From positions 34,019 to 98,018 of the forward strand of contig JAFTRE010000012.1 of assembly GCA_017462385.1 (NCBI GenBank): DNA of 64,000 bases, written 5' to 3'. Position 1 is the stretch's first letter. The number at the start of each line of letters is the position of its first letter. The position numbers were made by a program, and so were the translations under genes. Of the stretch, positions 51,403 through 60,277 are shown piece by piece. The notes beneath the pieces are model-generated. The model was not told the DNA's origin. It saw only the letters and a program-made list of their open reading frames with translations, and searched no databases. Source of the stretch: Clostridia bacterium. GTDB lineage: Bacteria; Bacillota; Clostridia; Oscillospirales; CAG-272.

Positions 51403-53830
51403 AATGTTCACCGCCGAGTGTCGTATTTGCAAGAGGCTTTATTGGGGACAGCTCATCAAGTGAGCTGTTGAAAGCGGATGTACGAGTTGTCTTTATCTCG
51501 GGCAACTCTACCGGAACGAACGCTTCGTCCAACACCTCGCGAACGTGAGTAACGGGAATAAACTCCAGTGTTTTTCTGACAGTAGGGTCTATCTCGTCCA
51601 GATCGGGTGTGTTTTCTTTGGGGATAAAAACGGTTTTTACGCCTGCATTGTAGGCGGCGAGCGTTTTTTCCTTCAAGCCTCCGATTGCGAGAACCTTGCC
51701 ACGCAGCGTGACCTCGCCCGTCATCGCGATATCACGGCGGACAGCGCGCCCCGATAGGGCGCTGACCAGCGCCGTTACCATTGTGACACCTGCAGAGGGA
51801 CCGTCCTTGGGAACCGCACCTTCGGGCGCGTGGATGTGTATGTCCTTTGTTTTATAAAAATCGGTAGGAATATTATACTGCTCGGCAACCGAACGAACAT
51901 AGCTGACGGCTATCTGCGCCGATTCCTTCATAACGTCGCCCAGCGAGCCCGTAAGCTCGATCTTACCGCTGCCGGGAAGTATCGCCACTTCGATTTTGAG
52001 CATATCGCCGCCAACCTCTGTATAAGCGAGCCCGTTGACAACGCCCACCTCGTCCTCCTCGCTTATCAGTTCGCCCGTGTATTTGCGGGGACCCAGATAA
52101 GATGGCAGATCGGCTATGTCGATCACTACGCGCTTGATATCCTCGGTGACTATGCGCTTGGCGGCCTTGCGGCAAAGCGCGGCTATCTGACGCTCCAGAT
52201 TTCGTACACCCGCCTCTCGGGTGTATGACGCGATAAGGTCGGAAATTGCGCTGTCGGTGATCTTTAGCATGCGGCGGTTGAGACCGTGGCGCGCGAGCTG
52301 TTTGCCGAGCAAATGATTTTTGGCTATACTGAGTTTTTCCGCTGGTGTGTATGTGTGCAACTCGATAACCTCCATGCGGTCAAGCAGGGGGCGGGGGATA
52401 GTATCGAGTGTGTTGGCTGTAGTAATGAACAGACAGTCGGAAAGATCAAATGGAAGCTCTATGAAGTGGTCGCGGAAGGTCTTGTTCTGCTCGGGGTCAA
52501 GCACTTCAAGCAGCGCCGAGGACGGGTCGCCGTGGGCGTCTCGTGTCAGCTTGTCGATCTCGTCGAGTAATATGAGAGGGTTGCGCACCTTAACGCGGGT
52601 AAGTGCGGTCATGATGCGTCCGGGCATAGCTCCGATGTAGGTCTTTCTGTGGCCGCGTATGTCTGCTTCGTCGCGCACACCTCCGAGAGATACGCGGACA
52701 TATTTGCGTCCAGTAGCCTTTGCGATGGAAGCGGCTACCGAGGTCTTTCCCGTGCCGGGAGGGCCCACAAGACAAATGATTTGACTTTTAAGCTCGGGGG
52801 AGAGCTGCTTTACGGCAATGAACTCCAGTATTCTTTGCTTGACCCGCTCGAGTCCGTCGTGGTCGGCGTTGAGTATCTTTTCTGCCGCCTGCACATTTGC
52901 CCGCTCCTTGGTAGCTTTGTTCCACGGGAGATCAAGGCAGGTTTCAAGATATGTGCGTATTACATTTGCCTCGGCAGAGCTATAAGGCATTTTTGCCAGT
53001 CGGTCATTTTCTTTAAGCAGTTTTTCAGAGACTTCCGCGGGCAAGTGCGCCGCCATTATTTTATTGTAAAATTCCTCGTTTTCGTTGTCATCCTCGCCAA
53101 GCTCATCCTCGATGACGCGCATCTGCTCTCGCAGATAATATTCGCGGCGCTCGCGATTTAGATGCTCCTGCACCTTTGAATGGATATTGTATTCGCAGGA
53201 AAGCAGCTCGGTTTCCTCTTCAAGCAACGATGCAAGAAGCGATAGTCGCTCCAGTGGGCGGAACTCTTCCAGCACCTTTTGCTTGTCGGTCTCTTTCAAA
53301 AGAAAATTGAAAGCTATATAATCGGCAAGGCGGGAAGGATCGTTTATACTTTTTACAAAAGAAATGATATCATTAGAGATATGTGGCATGAATTTATGTA
53401 TGCCTTGCATTGCTTTTATGGCTTCGCGCATATATGCCTGTGCCTTGATATCGGTATCGTCGAGATATACGGTTTTGACAAGTATATCTGCCGACAGATG
53501 ATCCCCCGTTTGTCGGTACAGCAGTGCGATGGCTCGCTGACCGGGCGTGGTGAGTATTTGCAAGCTTCCGTCGGGAGTATAAATTGAGTGCTTTATTTTT
53601 GCAACTGTTCCGACAGCATAAAGACTGTCGGGCGTAGGCTCTCCTTCGGTGGATGTGCGCTGTGCCACCAAGAAAACACGGCTTTGAGGCTGTGTTGCCG
53701 AATTTACGGCGGCAATACTTGCTTTATCGGATATGGTAAATGATGTGTTGACCGAGGGCAACGGTATGGCGTCGCGCAGGACGACAACAGGCAGGTGCGC
53801 CTCAGAGACTTTTTCAAGATAATTGGACAT
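51392..53830 (-). CDS. lon: ATP-dependent Lon protease
   Basis: An 812-residue AAA+ serine protease. The N-terminal LON domain occupies about 1-200, the coiled region 200-300, Walker [14 protein letters not shown] and Walker [12 protein letters not shown] follow, and the Ser-Lys dyad is seen in [13 protein letters not shown] and [13 protein letters not shown]. It starts at 53830 with GAAAGG. A -10-like TATAAT on the minus strand (53884-53889) could be its own promoter. It heads a long cluster down to 45 kb. Confidence 0.96.
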   Translation of the reverse strand: MSNYLEKVSEAHLPVVVLRDAIPLPSVNTSFTISDKASIAAVNSATQPQSRVFLVAQRTSTEGEPTPDSLYAVGTVAKIKHSIYTPDGSLQILTTPGQRAIALLYRQTGDHLSADILVKTVYLDDTDIKAQAYMREAIKAMQGIHKFMPHISNDIISFVKSINDPSRLADYIAFNFLLKETDKQKVLEEFRPLERLSLLASLLEEETELLSCEYNIHSKVQEHLNRERREYYLREQMRVIEDELGEDDNENEEFYNKIMAAHLPAEVSEKLLKENDRLAKMPYSSAEANVIRTYLETCLDLPWNKATKERANVQAAEKILNADHDGLERVKQRILEFIAVKQLSPELKSQIICLVGPPGTGKTSVAASIAKATGRKYVRVSLGGVRDEADIRGHRKTYIGAMPGRIMTALTRVKVRNPLILLDEIDKLTRDAHGDPSSALLEVLDPEQNKTFRDHFIELPFDLSDCLFITTANTLDTIPRPLLDRMEVIELHTYTPAEKLSIAKNHLLGKQLARHGLNRRMLKITDSAISDLIASYTREAGVRNLERQIAALCRKAAKRIVTEDIKRVVIDIADLPSYLGPRKYTGELISEEDEVGVVNGLAYTEVGGDMLKIEVAILPGSGKIELTGSLGDVMKESAQIAVSYVRSVAEQYNIPTDFYKTKDIHIHAPEGAVPKDGPSAGVTMVTALVSALSGRAVRRDIAMTGEVTLRGKVLAIGGLKEKTLAAYNAGVKTVFIPKENTPDLDEIDPTVRKTLEFIPVTHVREVLDEAFVPVELPEIKTTRTSAFNSSLDELSPIKPLANTTLGGEHYGS

Positions 53831-53967
53831 TTTTAATAAACCTTTCGGGATATATGCAATAAGTAATAAATCTTCAATTTAATATTATAACACAATATTG
53901 CGGCTTTTTCCACACTTTTTTGAAATTTCATTAAAGAATCGGGCAGGTAACACTGTTTTGTCACATT

Positions 53968-54083
53968 ACAAAACAAAAAGCACAACTAGCGACCGTTAAT
54001 GCGCGTTGATATCATGAGATTGATATTCCGCAAATAATCGGTGACTGTTGTGCATGGGGTTGCGAGTCTTGCCTCCCTCGCGT
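53968..54083 (-). ncRNA. Candidate structured small RNA between lon and infC
   Basis: The minus strand carries a promoter (54090-54118) followed by a small hairpin (54062-54066 with 54077-54081), then a long stem-bulge structure: P1 GCACAAC / GTTGTGC (54047-54053 with 53980-53986 in genome order), P2 ACCG / CGGT, P3 TGCG / CGCA, P4 ATATCA / TGATAT capped by a 6-nt loop. A T-rich tract (CTTTTTGTTTT, 53969-53979) follows P1 directly. The layout is that of an independent ~115-nt transcript. It matches no RNA family I recognise; a lon leader element is the alternative. Confidence 0.45.
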
Positions 54084-54089
54084 GGCTCT

Positions 54090-54118
54090 ATTATACTACA
54101 ACACGAGAGATTTGTAAA
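54090..54118 (-). promoter_or_regulatory. Promoter of candidate small RNA
   Basis: Minus strand TTTACA (54113-54118), 17-nt spacer, TATAAT (54090-54095). Confidence 0.6.
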
Positions 54119-54360
54119 TTATCAAAAATGACGATTTTTAGCTGAAAATTTCGTTGAAATAGATATGACTTAGAAAAAAACGCAAATAAAACAGGCTATT
54201 TTGTCCAAAATGCCGATTTTTCGGCGGTGGTGAAGCGTGGCGGCAAAAAATAAATCAAAGAGCGGGCAATGGGGAATGGGGAGCATTTGTACTATAATTT
54301 ATGCCGTTTTTAAGTAACTTATGATAAATTAAAAAAGTCAAATATTTTTTCTAAAACCTA
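54119..54360. other. Intergenic stretch with no recognised feature
   Basis: AT-rich to mixed sequence between the candidate RNA promoter and the infC promoter. A short GC-rich CCGATTTTTCGG palindrome occurs near 54212-54223. No gene or clear terminator is seen. Confidence 0.5.
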
Positions 54361-54389
54361 TTGACATACGTCAAATGACGTGATATAAT
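54361..54389 (+). promoter_or_regulatory. Sigma-A promoter of infC-rpmI-rplT
   Basis: TTGACA (54361-54366), 17-nt spacer, TATAAT (54384-54389): full consensus. Confidence 0.88.
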
Positions 54390-54395
54390 ATGTGA

Positions 54396-54528
54396 GCAAA
54401 AAGAAGCAGAGCCTCCGCTCTCACCCTGCCGCATCGCGAGCCGGGTCGATACATTAAAGCCCAACTTTTGGGCATCGTGTCGCGCGGAAACTGTTTCCGT
54501 GCGAATTTTTGTATGGGGGTGTCCTAAC
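54396..54528 (+). promoter_or_regulatory. infC leader (L20-type) with attenuator
   Basis: The ~130-nt leader contains the paired blocks AGAGCCTCCGCTCT and ACCC...GGGT and GCCCA / TGGGC. It ends in a strong stem TCGCGCGGAAAC / GTTTCCGTGCGA (54480-54491 with 54493-54504) with a T-run (54506-54510): an intrinsic terminator before the coding region. This fits L20-controlled attenuation as known for the Bacillus infC operon. The match is by eye. Confidence 0.65.
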
Positions 54529-55047
54529 ATCGCAACAAAAGATATGATGATCAATGACGATATTCGCGTAAGGGAAGTGCGAGTCGTCGGCGAGGATGGC
54601 GAGCAGCTCGGAATAATGAGCGCTGACGCCGCAAAGGAAGCGGCATTTGATGCCGGACTTGATCTTGTTATGATAGCACCGCAGGCAGTTCCGCCCGTGT
54701 GCAAGATCATGGATTACGGAAAGTTCCGTTTTGAGCGTGACAAAAAGGAAAAGGAAGCCAAGAAGAAACAGCAGACTGTGGAGCTCAAAGAGATCCAGTT
54801 GTCCTGCCGTATTGATACGCATGACTTTGAAACAAAGGTCAAGCATGCGCTCCGCTTTTTGAGTGACGGCAATAAGGTTCGCGTCGTTATGCGCTTTAAG
54901 GGACGCGAAATGGCGCATATCCCGCTCGGGCGCGAGATCATCGAAAAGTTTGAGGCGGCGTGCTCCGAGGTCGGCTCTGCAGAAAAGAAGCCGGTGCTTG
55001 ACGGCAGATTTATGAGCATGGTGCTCTCGCCTATCAAAAACAAATAA
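54529..55047 (+). CDS. infC: Translation initiation factor IF-3, AUC start
   Basis: Prevents premature subunit joining and checks start codons. The 172-residue protein starts with ATC at 54529 (read as initiator Met: ATKDMMINDDIRVREVRVV), with GGGGGTGT (54515-54522) as ribosome site. The family regularly uses AUU/AUC starts for self-control. The body has IMDYGKFRFERDKKEKEA and LSDGNKVRVVMRFKGREMAH. ATG 54499 upstream lies in the attenuator stem and is rejected. Confidence 0.92.
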   Translation: MATKDMMINDDIRVREVRVVGEDGEQLGIMSADAAKEAAFDAGLDLVMIAPQAVPPVCKIMDYGKFRFERDKKEKEAKKKQQTVELKEIQLSCRIDTHDFETKVKHALRFLSDGNKVRVVMRFKGREMAHIPLGREIIEKFEAACSEVGSAEKKPVLDGRFMSMVLSPIKNK

Positions 55048-55116
55048 ATTTGTTCATAATACTCGCTCATGCGAGCTTGCATGATATAAGTTAATATAAG
55101 TAAAGGAGTTAATACA

Positions 55117-55311
55117 ATGGGAAAGATCAAAACACACAAGGCCTCCGCGAAGAGATTCTCTGTTACAGGCACAGGCAAGGTAAAGATGAACCACTGCCAC
55201 CACCGCCACAACCTTGGCATTAAGGACCAGAAGCGCAAGAGACATCTGCGCACCGCTTCCTACGTTCAGGGAGCTATGGCAACAAACATGAGAAATCTTA
55301 TTCAGAAATAA
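55117..55311 (+). CDS. rpmI: 50S ribosomal protein bL35
   Basis: A 64-residue basic protein: GKIKTHKASAKRFSVTGTGK at the N terminus and HHRHNLGIKDQKRKRHLR. It follows infC by 69 nt and precedes rplT by 24 nt, the classic order. AAAGGAG precedes ATG 55117. Confidence 0.97.
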   Translation: MGKIKTHKASAKRFSVTGTGKVKMNHCHHRHNLGIKDQKRKRHLRTASYVQGAMATNMRNLIQK

Positions 55312-55335
55312 TCGTAATATAGGGAGGAAATAAAA

Positions 55336-55692
55336 ATGGCACGTATTAAAGGCGCGGTCACAACCCGCAAGAGAAGAAATAAAATGCTTAAGGCCGCTAA
55401 GGGCTATTGGGGTGCAAAATCCAAGCACTTCAAGATGGCTAAGCAGGCCGTAATGAAGAGCGGTAACTATGCATTTGCAGGCCGCAAGCTCAAGAAGAGA
55501 GATTTCCGTCAGCTTTGGATCACCCGTATCTCTGCTCAGGCAAAGATCAACGGAATGAACTATTCTACATTTATGCACGGCTTGAAGCTCGCCGGCATTG
55601 ACCTCAACCGCAAGATGCTCTCTGAGATCGCTATCTCCGATCCCGAGGCTTTCGCAGCACTTGCAGAGAAGGCTAAGGCAGCTATTGCCTGA
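55336..55692 (+). CDS. rplT: 50S ribosomal protein bL20
   Basis: A 118-residue 23S-rRNA-binding assembly protein ([34 protein letters not shown]). It is the likely repressor of the operon through the leader at 54396-54528. GGGAGG precedes the ATG. Confidence 0.97.
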   Translation: MARIKGAVTTRKRRNKMLKAAKGYWGAKSKHFKMAKQAVMKSGNYAFAGRKLKKRDFRQLWITRISAQAKINGMNYSTFMHGLKLAGIDLNRKMLSEIAISDPEAFAALAEKAKAAIA

Positions 55693-55700
55693 ATTTTTGG

Positions 55701-55730
55701 GAAAACCCGGTGAATACCGGGTTTTCTCAT
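55701..55730 (+). terminator. Terminator after rplT
   Basis: 10-bp stem GAAAACCCGG / CCGGGTTTTC (55701-55710, 55717-55726) with a 6-nt loop. Confidence 0.82.
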
Positions 55731-55758
55731 ATTATGAACAAAGTCTGTGGAGATAAAA

Positions 55759-56592
55759 ATGGAAGAGATAATTTCCTCGCGTCAAAATCCGACTGTCGTC
55801 AGAATATGTAAGCTTTCGGATAAAAAGCATCGAGAAGCGGAGCGACTTTTTCGCTTTGACGGAGTAAAGCTGTGCGCCGAGGCGATAATGTCAGGCGCAG
55901 AGCTTGAATTTATATTGTTGCGTCGTGAACAGAGCAATGCCATGCGCCTTCGCATAGCGGAGCTTAGTGGAAAGTATCCTGAGGATACAGGCGCACGGGT
56001 TATTTTGCTCGAAAACAGCCTTTTCGACGCTGTGTCGGAAGAAAAATCGCCCGAAGGCGTAATTAGTGTCGCAAAATATATTGACAAATTTCATAAAATT
56101 GCTACAATAGATAATAACTGCGTTGCATCCGAGTCGCGGGACGGCAGAATAATGCTTCTTGAGGATATCAGAGATCCCGGCAATCTCGGAACCATCATGC
56201 GCAGCGCGGCGGCGCTCGGAGTGGAGACACTTGTTCTTTGCGGTGAGTGCGCCGATATATACAGTTCCAAAACACTGCGCGGCAGTATGGGCGCACTGTT
56301 CCGTTTAAAAACAGTTCGTGCACGTGACGGCGCGGCGGCGGTGAGAACACTCAGGGTTAACGGTCGGCGTGTTTTTGCTGCAGCGCTTACCTCACAGGCT
56401 GTGTCGCTGCCCGAGGCGGCATTGACGCATGAGGACTGCATTGTGATCGGCAACGAAGGGCACGGCCTAAGTGGAGAGATCATATCCGAGTGTGACGGCT
56501 GTGTTATTATTCCGATGAGCGCGGGAACGGAGTCGCTCAATGCGGCAACCGCGGCGGCGATCTTTATGTGGGAAACACGGAAAAAGAATTGA
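55759..56592 (+). CDS. TrmH/SpoU-family RNA 2'-O-methyltransferase
   Basis: A 277-residue methyltransferase. The N-terminal substrate-binding domain (RLFRFDGVKLCAEAI) is followed by the knotted SPOUT domain with LLEDIRDPGNLGTIMRSAAA, VIGNEGHGLSGEI, and IPMSAGTESLNAATAAAIF. It modifies tRNA or rRNA; the target is not deducible. ATG 55759 follows GGAGAT. It lies downstream of rplT, a frequent Firmicute arrangement. Confidence 0.92.
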   Translation: MEEIISSRQNPTVVRICKLSDKKHREAERLFRFDGVKLCAEAIMSGAELEFILLRREQSNAMRLRIAELSGKYPEDTGARVILLENSLFDAVSEEKSPEGVISVAKYIDKFHKIATIDNNCVASESRDGRIMLLEDIRDPGNLGTIMRSAAALGVETLVLCGECADIYSSKTLRGSMGALFRLKTVRARDGAAAVRTLRVNGRRVFAAALTSQAVSLPEAALTHEDCIVIGNEGHGLSGEIISECDGCVIIPMSAGTESLNAATAAAIFMWETRKKN

Positions 56593-56617
56593 GCATAATT
56601 TAAGGGAGGAGTATGGT

Positions 56618-57955
56618 ATGAAAACGGAGACTCTGTATTGGGTGTGGCTGTCTTGCAGACTTGGAGTCGCAAATCGCGATTTTCCTCGGCTCATGCTGAA
56701 ATACGAAAGTCCGTATGATATATATACCGCTTCTCCCGAAGAGCTTTGCTCGGTGGACGGAATAGGACGTGCTACGGTCGAGTGTCTGTCAAACAAAAGT
56801 CTTGATATCCCGTCCAACATAATGGAGTTTTGTGCCAAGACCGACGTGCGTGTCATGCCGTATTCATCCGAATTGTATCCGAATCGCCTGCGATTGCTTC
56901 CGGCACCTCCGGTACTGCTTTATGTACGCGGAACCATGCCGCAGATGGATCACAGGGTCTGCATAGCAGTGGTAGGCACTCGACGTATGAGCGAATACGG
57001 ACGGGATTGTGCGTATAAAATAGCATATGAACTGGGAGCGGCAAATGCTGTAACCGTCAGCGGTTTGGCTCTCGGTATTGACGGCGTTGCCGCCTGCGGG
57101 GCCATTCGAGGCGGAGGCGATACGGTGGCAGTGCTCGGATGCGGTATAGATATAATTTATCCCAAAGCGCATGCCAAGCTTACCGGTATAATTGCCGAAA
57201 ACGGCGCGGTCGTTACCGAATATCCGCCCGGAACTCCGCCGATAGGCGAGCATTTTCCCATACGCAACCGCATTATCAGCGGTATGTGCCAGGGAACACT
57301 GGTCGTAGAGGCGGACGAGCGAAGCGGGGCTATAATTACCGCGCATGAAGCTATGTCGCAGGGGCGACAGGTGTTTGCCATACCCGGCAATCTCGGCGAG
57401 GAAAACACTTCGGGCACTAACGCACTTATACGCGACGGCGCCATTATGATAATGGAGACGGACGATATTTTGCGTGAGTATCGCAAGCTGTATGACAAAT
57501 ATATCGATCTGCCGCGTCTTGCCGCGGCACGCCGGCGCTATTCTTTTTCGGAAGAATCGCTGGATAATATGGGAGTAAGCGCAAGATATGCACGGGAGAG
57601 CCGTCCGGTACATTCAAACGAGCCCTCGGCCCCTCGCGCAAGCTTTGACCGTAAAAAATCGGGTGCGAGCTCGACGAGTTACGTACATGAGCATAAAAAG
57701 AATGCGCCCGTGAAGACAGTTAAAACGCCGACGCCTACCGTTAAAGCCACGGGTGACCATTCGGCGGAAGTGCTTGCGTCGCTTGACGAAAAATACCGCG
57801 CGCTTTTTGCCGAGATACCGGATGACCGCGCAGTTACAGCCGACGCACTTGCAAAGCTGGGATACAGCATAGGAGAGGTTATGACAGCCATGACTATGCT
57901 TGAGCTCAAAGGGCTTGTCAGCTCGCTTCCCGGCGGGCTTTACATCAAACGTTAA
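56618..57955 (+). CDS. dprA: DNA-processing protein DprA
   Basis: Loads RecA on incoming ssDNA in transformation. The 445-residue protein has an N-terminal helix-hairpin-helix region (residues 20-70), the Rossmann-like core (VVGTRRMSEYGRDCAYKIA, GLALGIDGVAACGAIRGGG, NRIISGMCQGTLVVEA), a Ser/Lys-rich linker (about 320-385), and a C-terminal winged helix. AGGGAGGA selects ATG 56618. dprA next to topA is conserved. Confidence 0.93.
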   Translation: MKTETLYWVWLSCRLGVANRDFPRLMLKYESPYDIYTASPEELCSVDGIGRATVECLSNKSLDIPSNIMEFCAKTDVRVMPYSSELYPNRLRLLPAPPVLLYVRGTMPQMDHRVCIAVVGTRRMSEYGRDCAYKIAYELGAANAVTVSGLALGIDGVAACGAIRGGGDTVAVLGCGIDIIYPKAHAKLTGIIAENGAVVTEYPPGTPPIGEHFPIRNRIISGMCQGTLVVEADERSGAIITAHEAMSQGRQVFAIPGNLGEENTSGTNALIRDGAIMIMETDDILREYRKLYDKYIDLPRLAAARRRYSFSEESLDNMGVSARYARESRPVHSNEPSAPRASFDRKKSGASSTSYVHEHKKNAPVKTVKTPTPTVKATGDHSAEVLASLDEKYRALFAEIPDDRAVTADALAKLGYSIGEVMTAMTMLELKGLVSSLPGGLYIKR

Positions 57956-57981
57956 TTTTAAAAAAGGATTCAACAGAAAAG

Positions 57982-60246
57982 ATGCCAAATCTTGTAATAG
58001 TCGAGTCGCCCTCCAAGGCGGCTACAATCAAAGGGTATTTAGGTACCAATTATAAGGTCGTTGCCTCCAAGGGGCACGTCCGCGATCTGCCCAAAAGTAC
58101 GCTGGGCGTTGATATTGAAAATGATTTTGCTCCGCATTATATAAATATCCGAGGAAAGGGCGACCTTATCAAGGAAATAAAAAAGGAGGCAAAAGCGGCA
58201 AATAAGGTCTTTCTCGCGACCGACCCTGACCGTGAGGGTGAAGCTATCTCATGGCACCTTGCCACGGCACTCGGCATACCGGTGGAAAAAACACTGCGTG
58301 TTACCTTTAATGAGATAACTAAAACCGCTGTTAAAGCTGCTATCAAAGCGCCACGCCAAATAGATATGAATCTGGTGGACGCACAGCAGGCAAGAAGAAT
58401 ACTCGACCGAATAGTGGGGTATAAGCTGTCACCCTATCTCTGGAAGACCGTCAAAGGCGGCCTTTCGGCGGGACGCGTGCAGTCAGTAGCCACCAAAATA
58501 ATAGTCGACCGCGAAGAAGAGATCCGCGCGTTTGTTCCCGATGAATACTGGACTATAGACGCATTGCTCGGATGCGGTGACGCCGAGATACTTGCACATT
58601 TTTACGGTGACGAAAAGCAGGGAAAGATACGCATTGCCAATGAAGAGCAAGCTAATGTTATAAAAAATGCGGTAGACGGAAAAGCGTTTACCGTCAAAGC
58701 GATCAAGCGCGGCGTGCGCCACAAAACTCCCGCACCTCCATTTACCACATCCACATTGCAGCAGGAGGCCGCTAAAAAATTGGGCTTTCAGACAGCACGC
58801 ACCATGAAAGTCGCGCAGGAGCTTTATGAGGGTGTAAACCTCGGCTCGGAAAACGGCGGCGTTCAGGGTCTTATCACTTATATGAGAACCGATTCTCTTC
58901 GCGTGTCCAATGAGGCGCAGACAGCGGCAAGAGAATATATAGCGGAAAAATATGGTGAAAAATATTGCCCCGCCTCTCCCAGAAACTATAAATCGCGCAG
59001 TGGCTCGCAAGATGCACATGAGGCTATACGCCCCGCACATTTGAACCATGAGCCTGCAACCATACGCAAGCATCTCACCATAGATCAGTACAGACTGTAT
59101 AAGCTCATTTGGTCGCGCTTTGTAGCAAGCCAGATGCAGTCTGCAGAGCTGAATACAGTTGTTGCGGATTTCGGCTGTGAAGGCTATATCTTCCGCACCA
59201 GCGGATATACTGTAGCATTCCAGGGCTACATGGCGGTGTATGAGGAGACAGAGGATATTAATCGCCGCGCCGATGATGATAATGAGCAAAAAGATGTTCT
59301 GATCCCCGACATAAAAGAGGGGCAGAGCCTTGACGGTAAAAAGGTAAGCGCTGATCAGCATTTCACCGAGGCACCTCCGAGATATACCGAAGCGTCCTTG
59401 GTTAAATTCCTTGAAGAAAAGGGAATCGGCCGCCCCAGTACCTATACGCCGACTATAACTACCATCATTGCCCGCAATTATGTTAAGCGCGACGGCAAGG
59501 CGCTGGTGCCTACTCCTCTGGGAGAAGTTACAACCAAGCTTATGTCCGAGAATTTTGCAGATGTTGTTGACTATCGTTTTACCGCCGAAATGGAAAACGA
59601 TCTTGACGGAATCGAAAACGGAAGTGTAGAGCTGAATCAGGTGCTTCGCGATTTCTGGGGTGACTTTAAAAAAGAGCTTGAGAAAGCAGAGAAGAACGCC
59701 GTTGACGGCAGCTTGATGCCGCCTCCCGAGGAAACGGATATGATCTGCGAAAAGTGCGGCAGTCGCATGGTGGTCAAAATGGGGCGTTACGGCAAATTTG
59801 CGGCTTGTCCCAACTATCCCAAGTGCCGAAACACAAAGCCGCTTGAGACTCCCGAAAACTCGGAGGAGAATCAGGAAAAGCCCGCCAAAAAGCTTGAGAT
59901 CGCAGACTTCAAATGCGAAAAATGCGGGGGTGATATGGTTTTGCGTACAGGTAAATTCGGTAGCTTCTATGCTTGTATTAATTATCCCAAGTGCCGCTTT
60001 ACCAAGCAAAAAGTCAAAGAAATAGATGTTCCGTGCCCCAAATGTGGTGCCAAGGTCGTTATCAAGCACGGCAGAAATAAGACGGTGTTCTATAGCTGTG
60101 AGCGTTATCCCGATTGCGATTTTTCGTCCTGGGATATGCCCACTGTCGAAAAATGCCCCAAGTGCGGAGAGACGCTCTTCCGCCGCAAAGGGCGCGACAC
60201 ACTTTACTGCCGCAACGAGGGCTGTGGCTATGAAACGGATAAATAA
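57982..60246 (+). CDS. topA: DNA topoisomerase I (type IA)
   Basis: Relaxes negative supercoils. The 754-residue enzyme has the Toprim domain (LVIVESPSKAATIKGYLG; DPDREGEAISWHLA), the active-site Tyr in GLITYMRTDSLRVS, and the HEAIRPAH motif. The C terminus carries four zinc-ribbon units, three with CEKCG or CPKCG openings and paired Cys in YPKCR-like turns, and one final CPKCGETLF unit. It sits between dprA and trmFO. Confidence 0.97.
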   Translation: MPNLVIVESPSKAATIKGYLGTNYKVVASKGHVRDLPKSTLGVDIENDFAPHYINIRGKGDLIKEIKKEAKAANKVFLATDPDREGEAISWHLATALGIPVEKTLRVTFNEITKTAVKAAIKAPRQIDMNLVDAQQARRILDRIVGYKLSPYLWKTVKGGLSAGRVQSVATKIIVDREEEIRAFVPDEYWTIDALLGCGDAEILAHFYGDEKQGKIRIANEEQANVIKNAVDGKAFTVKAIKRGVRHKTPAPPFTTSTLQQEAAKKLGFQTARTMKVAQELYEGVNLGSENGGVQGLITYMRTDSLRVSNEAQTAAREYIAEKYGEKYCPASPRNYKSRSGSQDAHEAIRPAHLNHEPATIRKHLTIDQYRLYKLIWSRFVASQMQSAELNTVVADFGCEGYIFRTSGYTVAFQGYMAVYEETEDINRRADDDNEQKDVLIPDIKEGQSLDGKKVSADQHFTEAPPRYTEASLVKFLEEKGIGRPSTYTPTITTIIARNYVKRDGKALVPTPLGEVTTKLMSENFADVVDYRFTAEMENDLDGIENGSVELNQVLRDFWGDFKKELEKAEKNAVDGSLMPPPEETDMICEKCGSRMVVKMGRYGKFAACPNYPKCRNTKPLETPENSEENQEKPAKKLEIADFKCEKCGGDMVLRTGKFGSFYACINYPKCRFTKQKVKEIDVPCPKCGAKVVIKHGRNKTVFYSCERYPDCDFSSWDMPTVEKCPKCGETLFRRKGRDTLYCRNEGCGYETDK

Positions 60247-60277
60247 ACTCGATATACAAAAGGAAAAGGTATAACAC

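Noticed and set aside
53968-54083. Candidate RNA as SRP 4.5S RNA or tmRNA
   Set aside because: The GGAA tetraloop and conserved SRP core are absent, and no tRNA-like ends or tag frame are present.
54499-54528. ATG-started longer version of infC
   Set aside because: This start lies within the attenuator stem, lacks a ribosome site, and the extra residues are not part of the IF3 family.
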